Source of the DNA: Pontiellaceae bacterium | Lineage (GTDB): Bacteria; Verrucomicrobiota; Kiritimatiellia; Kiritimatiellales; Pontiellaceae | Direction of reading: 5' to 3' | NCBI GenBank assembly: GCA_016937035.1 | Contig: JAFGWS010000029.1 | Coordinates: 1 to 16,866, forward strand | DNA: 16,866 nt | Part shown: one piece after another, positions 6,899-13,622 of the stretch | Position numbering within the stretch: position 1 is the first letter of the stretch | Layout of the letters: the number at the start of each line of letters is the position of its first letter | Translations under genes and position numbers: made by a program | Notes under the pieces: generated by a model | What the model was told of the DNA's origin: nothing | The model's input: the letters and a program-made list of their open reading frames with translations, nothing else | Database searches by the model: none

Positions 6899-9408
6899 TG
6901 GAATTCATTACGCTATATCCGCTGTGGTGGTTGCTGGTCATTCCTGCGTTGGCGCTCGCCTATCGTTGGACCCTGTCGGATCGTCCGCTGAAGTTCCGGC
7001 GGCTGGCATTCCTGATGCGCTGCCTTGCGCTGGTGCTGGTGGTATTGGCCTTGTGCAGCCCATACCTGAAACGCCGTACCGACGCCCTGCACATCATTCA
7101 TCTCGTCGATGTCTCCGAATCCGTCGATCTGGATGCCAGTATCGATGCGTTGAAGGAAATTCAGCACATGGAGGATGGATTGCGGACTTCCGATACCTCG
7201 GAAACCTTTGTGTTTGCCGATGGCATCCGTCCGGCGGACATCGAGGAAACAATCACGCAACTGGAGACGTGGCGCGATACCGTCTCCGACGATCTCTTCC
7301 GCCGGGAAACACGCATGGCCGAGGCGTTGCGCGCAGCCCGACTTTCCTTTCCCGCCGGCAAGTTGCGGCGGCTGGTGCTCTATTCCGACGGAATCCCCAC
7401 GGCGGGGCCGGTCGATGGGGAACTGCGGAGGATGGAGCGCGAAGGCGTCGAGGTTTCTTTTGTCGGCTTGCAGCGCGTTCAGCAACCCGAGGCATCCGTG
7501 GCGGAACTGGTTCCCTCTTCCGCCAGCGTCTATGCCGGCGAGCGGCTGCGCCTGACGACCCGCCTGACGGCCAATGTTCCCATGAAGGCGCAGATCCGGC
7601 TCGTCAATCGGGGCGTGGTCTATGAGCAGCAGGAGATCGAACTCGATCCAGATGGCGAAAACCGTTTTGCCTTCGATGTGGTGGTGCAGTCCGAAGATGA
7701 TCCGTTGTGGCAGGTAGAACTGGTTCCGGAAGAGGATCGGTTTCCAGCCAACAACGTTGCGGGATGCGAAGTCGATGTGGCGGGGCAGGCGCGTATTCTG
7801 GTGCTGCATGATACGCCCAGCGAGATGCGTCACTTCCGAAAAGCGTTGGAAAAGCAGGGATTCAACGTGGATGTCCGCACCCCGATCGGCCTGCCTCCGT
7901 CGATGGAGGGGTTGCTGGGGTTCGATGCCATCGTGCTAGCCAATATTCCCGCAACGGAAATACCCGAACGTTCCATGAACGACATAAAGCGTTATGTCAC
8001 CGATTTTGGCGGGGGCTTGCTGATGATGGGTTCCGACAACAGTTTTGGCTTGGGGGGATACTACAAGACTCCGGTGGAGGATGTGCTGCCGATCAACTCC
8101 CGCTTCGAAAAGGAGAAGGAGACCCCTTCGATGGCCATGGCGCTGGTGATCGACAAGTCGGGCAGCATGTCCGGGGTGCCGATCGAACTGGCCCGCCAGG
8201 CGGCCAAGGCCACGGTGGAGCTTTTGAGTCCGCGCGACAAGATTGCGGTGATCGGGTTCGATTCCATGCCGTTTATCGCCTGCGACATGACGCCGGCCTC
8301 CGACATCGGCAGGGTGCAGGATGCCATCGACTCGCTGAATGCGGGCGGCGGGACGAGCATGTATCCGGCGATGGAGGAAGGGGACCGCATGCTGCGCGGC
8401 GCCGGGACGAGGATCCGCCACATGATCCTGCTGACGGATGGCCAGAGCGCCTCCGGCGATTTCGAAGGATTGGCGGAAAGCATGGCGATGTCGGGCATGA
8501 CGGTGTCGACTGTTGCGCTGGGCGGCGGGGCCGCCGGTGAACTGCTGGAGCGGATTGCCAGGATTGGGCAGGGGCGCTACTACGTGACGATGGATCCCTC
8601 CACCGTTCCCCAGATCTTTACAAAGGAAACCATGGAAGTGTCTCTTTCAGCCATCAAGGAGGAGCCGGTCCTGCCTGTTCCGGTCAACACGTTTGGGTTC
8701 TTGGAAAACATAGATTTCGATCAAGTACCGTATCTGCTGGGCTATGTGATGACCCGTGTCAAGCCCACGGCGCTTGTTCATCTCATTTCCGATGGAGGCG
8801 ATCCCTTGCTGGCCTCCGGACAGTATGGCCTGGGTACGGGCATGGCGTTCACGTCCGATGCCACGGAGCTGTGGGCTGGCGAATGGGTGGAATGGAATGG
8901 CTTCGGCCCGTTCTGGGCACAGGTCATGCGCCGCTGCATCCGCAAGGACAAGGGTTTGGGGATTGCTGCGCGCATGGTCGTAGAGCCCGACGGACTCCGG
9001 TTATTGGTGGATCGCCGCGATCAGGCGTTGCGACCGTTGAACCGGGTTGATTTTCTGGGTACCGGCCTGATGGAATATGGCGGAGAAACGAAATTCCAGA
9101 TGGAACAGACGGGCCTGGGGCGCTACGAGGCATTCCTTCCCATGGCCGAAAAACGGAACGGCTCCTTCCAGGTGCTGGACAAGGCTTCGGGCAATTACCG
9201 GACCTTGACCTGGCGGCGCGACTATCCGGATGAGTACCGCCTGTCGGCCAAGGTGCCGGACCGGATTTCGTCACTCCCGCCGTATGACGAAGAAACGGTG
9301 TTGAGGCGCGAAGGATCGGTTCGTCGCTATCTTCCCGCCCGCCACTACTTTGTCTTTGCCGCGATGGTTGCTGCGGTTCTCGGCATCCTGTTCCGGCGAC
9401 TTGGCTGA
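6898..9408 (+). CDS. Membrane protein with two VWA domains and a glutamine-amidotransferase-like fold
   Basis: An 836-residue protein. Two N-terminal hydrophobic helices (about 6-22 and 37-54) precede a first VWA domain with DVSES (71-75). A beta-sandwich-like part (about 200-295) leads into an amidotransferase-like Rossmann region (from about 298, A-R-I-L-V-L-H-D). That region includes FGGGLLMMGSDNSFGLGGYY near 370-390, and the usual catalytic cysteine is absent there. A second VWA domain with the full metal site follows: D419-K-S-G-S423, the threonine in GGGTSM near 486, and LLTDGQ near 513. The amidotransferase-like part resumes (H-L-I-S-D-G-G-D-P-L-L), and one last helix sits at the C-terminus. 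ATGs at 6895 and 6898 are both in frame. I chose 6898 because AAAGG lies seven bases before it. This is the last gene of the MoxR operon; no amidotransferase activity is expected. Confidence 0.92.
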   Translation: MEFITLYPLWWLLVIPALALAYRWTLSDRPLKFRRLAFLMRCLALVLVVLALCSPYLKRRTDALHIIHLVDVSESVDLDASIDALKEIQHMEDGLRTSDTSETFVFADGIRPADIEETITQLETWRDTVSDDLFRRETRMAEALRAARLSFPAGKLRRLVLYSDGIPTAGPVDGELRRMEREGVEVSFVGLQRVQQPEASVAELVPSSASVYAGERLRLTTRLTANVPMKAQIRLVNRGVVYEQQEIELDPDGENRFAFDVVVQSEDDPLWQVELVPEEDRFPANNVAGCEVDVAGQARILVLHDTPSEMRHFRKALEKQGFNVDVRTPIGLPPSMEGLLGFDAIVLANIPATEIPERSMNDIKRYVTDFGGGLLMMGSDNSFGLGGYYKTPVEDVLPINSRFEKEKETPSMAMALVIDKSGSMSGVPIELARQAAKATVELLSPRDKIAVIGFDSMPFIACDMTPASDIGRVQDAIDSLNAGGGTSMYPAMEEGDRMLRGAGTRIRHMILLTDGQSASGDFEGLAESMAMSGMTVSTVALGGGAAGELLERIARIGQGRYYVTMDPSTVPQIFTKETMEVSLSAIKEEPVLPVPVNTFGFLENIDFDQVPYLLGYVMTRVKPTALVHLISDGGDPLLASGQYGLGTGMAFTSDATELWAGEWVEWNGFGPFWAQVMRRCIRKDKGLGIAARMVVEPDGLRLLVDRRDQALRPLNRVDFLGTGLMEYGGETKFQMEQTGLGRYEAFLPMAEKRNGSFQVLDKASGNYRTLTWRRDYPDEYRLSAKVPDRISSLPPYDEETVLRREGSVRRYLPARHYFVFAAMVAAVLGILFRRLG

Positions 9409-9520
9409 TCAAAACCAACCGCCATGCTGCCGCACCGCTTTCTTGAAGAGTGTCCTCGATCAAGGAAAAAGATGGATCATCCGTCCTTTCTCTAATAGGC
9501 TGTGGCCTTTTGAAAATGGA

Positions 9521-9535
9521 GAGCCGACTCGGCTC
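9521..9535. promoter_or_regulatory. Candidate operator: 15-base palindrome GAGCCGA-C-TCGGCTC
   Basis: Perfect 7-base arms around a single central base, placed 26 bases upstream of the glycosidase start and before its ribosome site. The ROK repressor encoded downstream is the obvious candidate binder, but its site is not known. It could alternatively form a small hairpin in the leader mRNA. A TCTAAT at 9491-9496 could be a -10 element, which would place this site just downstream of the transcription start; I found no matching -35. Confidence 0.45.
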
Positions 9536-9536
9536 A

Positions 9537-9546
9537 GACAATTGTC
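9537..9546. promoter_or_regulatory. Candidate operator: 10-base palindrome GACAATTGTC
   Basis: A perfect palindrome one base after the 15-base palindrome and directly before the AAAGGA ribosome site (9548-9553) of the glycosidase gene. The close pairing of two perfect palindromes in a 152-base spacer is suggestive of repressor binding. Function is inferred only from position. Confidence 0.4.
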
Positions 9547-9561
9547 GAAAGGATGTGAGCC

Positions 9562-12192
9562 ATGCGAAAAGGATTGATTCCGGTCATATTGGGTCTGGTT
9601 ATGAGTGCCCTGCTGTTTCAGGGCTGTGCCGGTCTGAACAGCACATCAAAAGGAATCCGAACAAAAGAACAGCTGGTGGAGTGGGAGTTTTGTCAGGACA
9701 CCTCCGAGGAAAACTCCGCGATTCAGCTTCCAAGCCCTGAGACACAATGGACCGTGCTGGAAACACCGCACGTCTTCCGCCTTTCCGGTCTGCCGGAAAA
9801 ATCGGCCGGGTTTTACCGTCGGAAATGGACGCCTTCAATTAATGAAGCCAACAAGAGCTTTTATCTGTTTCTCGAAGGAGCGGGATCGGTGGTTGATGTT
9901 TTTGTAAACGGCACACATATCGGCCAACATAAGGGCGCGTACACCGCCGCTGCATTCGACCTGACTCCCGCGCTCAAGTTCGGCGTAGAAAATGAGCTGA
10001 TCCTGCGCGTGACCAACCGCGATCTTGAGGCGGCCAACTGCCTTTCTCAGTCGAACCTTTTCTATACCAACGGGGGGCTTTACCGCCCGGTGTGGCTCAT
10101 CAAAACTCGCGGTGTTCATATCTTCCCGGATCTGGGCTCCACCGGCGTTTACCTGACGCCGAAAAATATTTCTCCCGACAGCGCCGAGATGGAGGTTACA
10201 ACGCACGTTCATAACAGTTTCAAGAACCAATACAGCGTGACGGTGCGCAATACCATTACCGATCCAAACGGGAAAAAGGTGGCTGTGGCCGAACAAACAG
10301 CAACGATTCCCGCCGGCGAAACGCAGGTCGTCACAACGCTCTCGAAACTGAATCAGCCGATCCTTTGGGATGTTCATCAGGGCCTTCTTTATACCGTTCA
10401 GTCTGAAGTTCTCATCGCTGGCGAGCTGCTTGATTCTGTCACCGAACGTACCGGGATCCGTACGATCGAAATGCAGGGAGAAGATTTTGCGCTCAACGGA
10501 AAAAAGATCCTGATCCGCGGCGTCTGTAAACACCATCAGGATGAACAGGTCTGGAATGCGATGACCGATGAGCAGTTGAAATGGGAAATGGATGGCATGA
10601 TCGATCTGGGCGTCAACACGATCCGTCTCGCCCACTATCCGCACCGCCGCTTCGAGTACAACATGACCGACGAGTACGGCGTGCTCGTTTGGGCGGAAAA
10701 CGGTCTGGCCGGACACCGCTGGGACAACGGGGTACGCAAAAACCGCGAGAGCGAACCCACCGAAGTCGGCGAACGGATCAACCGCGAAATGGTCCGCCAG
10801 AACTGGAACCATCCTTCGATCGTCTTCTGGAGCAGCGGGAATGAAACCCACGACCGCACGGCGCATTACTATGCAGACGTTATCCGGGAAGAAGATCCCA
10901 CCCGCCTGCTCACCTATGCCTCCGCCGGTGAAAAACCCGACAATGTCGACTTTGTGGCGGGCAACACCTATCAAGGTTGGTACAATGGAAACTACACCGA
11001 CTTTGCCCGCGGAAACAAATATGTCTCCGAAACCGGCGCCGGCTCCTGGATTACCCATCATCAGCCGTACGGGGAAGAGCGCTGGAAGGTCGATCAGTTT
11101 GAGTCGGAAGAATATGCCCAGATGTTTGCCGAGTTCCGGTTCCAGACGATCTTCCGCGACGATCCGAACGGACATAAGTTTTTTCTCTGGTGGAACTTCC
11201 GCGAGTTTTATGACCGTAAATTCAAGAACAACCGCAATACCAAAGGGATTCTCACGCTCGGCGGTCTGACGAAGGATTATTATTACCTGTTCCAATCCTT
11301 CCTGCGCCCGGACTATCCAGTGCTGCAGCTGGTCGGCCGCCATTGGTTTTACCGCCAAGTGGATCCCGCCAACGGTATCAAGGCCTACTCCAACGCCGAC
11401 GCCGTCGAACTCTTCATCAACGGCACATCGCAGGGCATCATGAAAAACGGCGACTATGTCCTGCCCGGCACAGCGAATAATCCCAACGCCGTGGAAAAGA
11501 TGATCTCCGTCGGTAATCTGGGAGACGGAAGCGATGACGGTAAAAAAGTCACGGTAGAAGGTATTGTTGTGGAAAATGTCTTCTTCTGGAAGGCCCCGCT
11601 CGCGCCCGGCAAAAACGTGGTTGAAGTGCGTGATGACCGCGGTAACACGCAGTCGATGGTGATTTATCAGAAAGCGGTCGAAATGCCGGTGCCGAGCGAC
11701 AGCCTCGTCGTGGACCTCAAGAGCTCAAACCCCAACTGCCCGGCGCTCTACATCGATCGTCCGATTGAAGCACAGGGCCCGTTCTACACCGAAGTCGACG
11801 GCTCCTCCGATAATACCTTCGATACCCTGCCGAACGAGGTTGAAGGGGCTCGCTGGATTGCCACCAAGCGCCTCAGCGACGCAGGAAACAAAACCGACCT
11901 CTCCTTTAAGGTCACCCAAAAAGCCACCGTTTATGTCATGCACAGCACGGGAACCTATCCGGCCCACACGCTGGATCAGCCGAATGAAGACATCATGCTT
12001 GCCGCCGCCGCACTGCGGACGGATCTGGCCAATGCCGGATTTGAAGATACGGGCATTAAGGGAATTTGGCGGCGTCATACCCTCTGGCTCGCCGACACCG
12101 GACTGCTTAAGCGCAAGGTTAACCCCGGCGATACGATCACGATTCCCGAACAGACCCTCGATTATGTCGTGCTGATTAAGCCGGCAAAATAA
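9562..12192 (+). CDS. Glycoside hydrolase family 2 lipoprotein (beta-glycosidase)
   Basis: An 876-residue secreted enzyme. The N-terminus has basic residues, a hydrophobic core and a lipobox-like L-F-Q-G-C with Cys22, so it is probably an exported lipoprotein. The -3 residue is atypical. Domain order matches GH2: a jelly-roll sugar-binding domain (about 40-190), an Ig-like sandwich (about 195-300), and a TIM barrel (about 300-590). The barrel contains NTIRLAHYPH, the acid/base Glu428 in SSGNETHD and the nucleophile Glu490 in VSETGAGS. A C-terminal beta domain (about 625-725, D-A-V-E-L-F-I-N-G-T) and a further module (about 730-876) follow. Retaining GH2 enzymes include beta-galactosidases, beta-glucuronidases and beta-mannosidases; I cannot choose among these by eye. 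AAAGGA at 9548-9553 supports the start. The ROK regulator gene begins 21 bases after its stop, so the two genes are probably co-transcribed. Confidence 0.95.
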   Translation: MRKGLIPVILGLVMSALLFQGCAGLNSTSKGIRTKEQLVEWEFCQDTSEENSAIQLPSPETQWTVLETPHVFRLSGLPEKSAGFYRRKWTPSINEANKSFYLFLEGAGSVVDVFVNGTHIGQHKGAYTAAAFDLTPALKFGVENELILRVTNRDLEAANCLSQSNLFYTNGGLYRPVWLIKTRGVHIFPDLGSTGVYLTPKNISPDSAEMEVTTHVHNSFKNQYSVTVRNTITDPNGKKVAVAEQTATIPAGETQVVTTLSKLNQPILWDVHQGLLYTVQSEVLIAGELLDSVTERTGIRTIEMQGEDFALNGKKILIRGVCKHHQDEQVWNAMTDEQLKWEMDGMIDLGVNTIRLAHYPHRRFEYNMTDEYGVLVWAENGLAGHRWDNGVRKNRESEPTEVGERINREMVRQNWNHPSIVFWSSGNETHDRTAHYYADVIREEDPTRLLTYASAGEKPDNVDFVAGNTYQGWYNGNYTDFARGNKYVSETGAGSWITHHQPYGEERWKVDQFESEEYAQMFAEFRFQTIFRDDPNGHKFFLWWNFREFYDRKFKNNRNTKGILTLGGLTKDYYYLFQSFLRPDYPVLQLVGRHWFYRQVDPANGIKAYSNADAVELFINGTSQGIMKNGDYVLPGTANNPNAVEKMISVGNLGDGSDDGKKVTVEGIVVENVFFWKAPLAPGKNVVEVRDDRGNTQSMVIYQKAVEMPVPSDSLVVDLKSSNPNCPALYIDRPIEAQGPFYTEVDGSSDNTFDTLPNEVEGARWIATKRLSDAGNKTDLSFKVTQKATVYVMHSTGTYPAHTLDQPNEDIMLAAAALRTDLANAGFEDTGIKGIWRRHTLWLADTGLLKRKVNPGDTITIPEQTLDYVVLIKPAK

Positions 12193-12213
12193 CAGGAAAG
12201 AGGATTCCCTGTC

Positions 12214-13365
12214 ATGACTTCGGACCATACAAAATATACTTTTGGACAGCCGAGAATTGTTCGTCAGATTAACCTGCAGACCGTTACGCGCCAGATGCGT
12301 AAGATGGAGCTGTTTTCCAAAATTGGTCTCGCTCGGGAGCTGGGCATCAGCACCACCACAATGACGAAGCTTTTTGCTCAACTGGAGGAAGAGGGCCTTA
12401 TTTCCCGCAGCCCGGTCGAAGACACCTCCTTCGGTCGCCCGAAAATTCTCTATCAGCTCGCACCGGAACTGCAGGTGGGCACCATTGTGATTGACTTGCA
12501 GGAAACCACGATCTGTTTTTCCGACCTGCAGGGGAATGCCAAGCCGGAGCACATGGTTAAACTGCCGACCGGAACCGATGTGGAAGATCTGTTTGCTCGC
12601 ATCAAGCGCGAGTTTACCACATTGAAAACGCGCCTGAACGCTCAATGCAGCCTTATCGGCGTCTGCATTCCCGGACTGATCGAATCGCAGACGGGACAGA
12701 GCATGCTCAATCCCAACCTGCACTGGCTGGAAGGCGTACGGCCGGCGGAACGAATATCGGAGGCGCTGGGCATCGACACCTTTGTCATGCACGAAGAACG
12801 GGCGCTGAGCCGAGCTCAACTGCGTACACCGGATGCCACGAGCAATTATATTTCGATGGATTTCAGCGCGGGGGTGGGCATGAGCGTCGTTGTGAACGGT
12901 CAGCATCTTTCCGGCAGCAGCGGCTATGCCGGAGAGATCGGCCATATTATTATGCAGCCGGGCGGAAAACAGTGCGGCTGCGGAAACCGCGGGTGCCTGG
13001 AAACGGTGGCCTCCGACCGCGTCTTCTTTTCAGAACTCGACCTCCCGCCGACCGCTGCGCTGGAACTACTGGCTAACCGTAACCCGCGGGCCGTAAAAAT
13101 TGCTGAAAACGTGCTCGAATGGCAGGCCAAAGGCATTGCCGCAGCCATCAATATTTTTAATCCCGACCGCGTTTTCATCTACAGCCGACTGGCGCACGTT
13201 TACCCCTATTACATCGAAGATCTGCGTAAGGAAGTTGAGCGATGGACCATTGGGCTGCTGTTCGACAACTGCCGCATTCGTACCACGCGCGAAGGGAAAC
13301 TGACCGGAGCGCTCTTGCTGACCATCGATCGCCTCATAGAAAAAAAAGCCCTCAACGCAGAATAG
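12214..13365 (+). CDS. ROK-family transcriptional regulator
   Basis: A 383-residue protein with an N-terminal winged helix-turn-helix (about 25-82, with LARELGISTTTMTKLFAQLE and the GRP wing). A ROK domain follows, with the signature GYAGEIGH (237-244) and zinc ligands His244, Cys254, Cys256 and Cys261 in C-G-C-G-N-R-G-C-L-E. The first phosphate-binding motif (normally D-x-G-G-T) reads I-D-L-Q-E-T, and the catalytic-Asp region (usually E-N-D-A) reads V-M-H-E-E. A repressor that senses a sugar without phosphorylating it is therefore more likely than a kinase, as in NagC or XylR. The ribosome site GAAAGAGGA (12196-12204) precedes the ATG. Close linkage to the GH2 gene suggests it regulates that gene in response to a released sugar. 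Confidence 0.95.
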   Translation: MTSDHTKYTFGQPRIVRQINLQTVTRQMRKMELFSKIGLARELGISTTTMTKLFAQLEEEGLISRSPVEDTSFGRPKILYQLAPELQVGTIVIDLQETTICFSDLQGNAKPEHMVKLPTGTDVEDLFARIKREFTTLKTRLNAQCSLIGVCIPGLIESQTGQSMLNPNLHWLEGVRPAERISEALGIDTFVMHEERALSRAQLRTPDATSNYISMDFSAGVGMSVVVNGQHLSGSSGYAGEIGHIIMQPGGKQCGCGNRGCLETVASDRVFFSELDLPPTAALELLANRNPRAVKIAENVLEWQAKGIAAAINIFNPDRVFIYSRLAHVYPYYIEDLRKEVERWTIGLLFDNCRIRTTREGKLTGALLLTIDRLIEKKALNAE

Positions 13366-13417
13366 GATTCCCGTTAATCTTCATTGACCGTGCAGGTACT
13401 CCCCCCTCCTCTCTTAG

Positions 13418-13436
13418 CCTGATCTTCCTGATCAGG
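13418..13436. other. Hairpin CCTGATC-ttcct-GATCAGG
   Basis: Perfect 7-base arms with a 5-base loop, 52 bases after the ROK stop codon. No run of T follows closely on either strand, so it is not a standard intrinsic terminator. It may still slow or end transcription of the GH2-ROK unit, or be a protein-binding site for the next gene. Confidence 0.45.
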
Positions 13437-13498
13437 GAAAATTCGAATTTGAGTTTTTGTGGATTGTTTAGGCTTTCGGAATTCGGGCTTAGGATTTT

Positions 13499-13517
13499 CG
13501 CAATCGTCAAGATTGCG
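13499..13517. other. Hairpin CGCAATC-gtcaa-GATTGCG
   Basis: A second perfect 7-base inverted repeat with a 5-base loop, 106 bases before the pyrophosphorylase start. It has the same geometry as the 13418-13436 hairpin but a different sequence. The surrounding spacer (13366-13622) is AT-richer than the flanking genes and contains no plausible coding frame. I could not identify a convincing -35/-10 pair, so this may be an operator or a leader hairpin. Confidence 0.4.
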
Positions 13518-13606
13518 GTTATGTGGAATCGTTCGCCAATTGAATGGTTTTTTGCGGAGGGGTTTTTTAGGATGCACGCCTTTTAGAAAAAAGTGACTTT
13601 TCAGCC

Positions 13607-13615
13607 GGAGGAGGA
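13607..13615 (+). promoter_or_regulatory. Strong ribosome binding site deciding the pyrophosphorylase start
   Basis: GGAGGAGGA ends seven bases before the ATG at 13623. It rules out the in-frame GTG at 13593, which lies upstream of it and has no such site. Confidence 0.8.
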
Positions 13616-13622
13616 CAGGCGA

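Noticed and set aside
7990..8090. Active glutamine amidotransferase
   Set aside because: The fold resembles it, but no nucleophilic Cys is seen in the expected turn, so no enzyme activity is claimed.
9443..9496. Sigma-70 promoter built from TTGAAG (9443) and TCTAAT (9491)
   Set aside because: The spacing of 42 bases is far too long for a single promoter, and no better -35 lies 16-18 bases before TCTAAT.
9835..11358. Minus-strand open frame of 507 residues opposite the GH2 gene
   Set aside because: The plus strand encodes both GH2 catalytic motifs in this interval, and the reverse frame shows no ribosome site or family motif.
11725..12945. Minus-strand open frame spanning the GH2-ROK junction
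   Set aside because: It covers the ends of two well-supported plus-strand genes and its product looks like random reverse translation.
13242..13586. Small plus-strand open frame across the end of the ROK gene and the following spacer
   Set aside because: Its first third is an alternative frame of the ROK gene, it lacks a ribosome site, and the spacer part has no protein-like composition.
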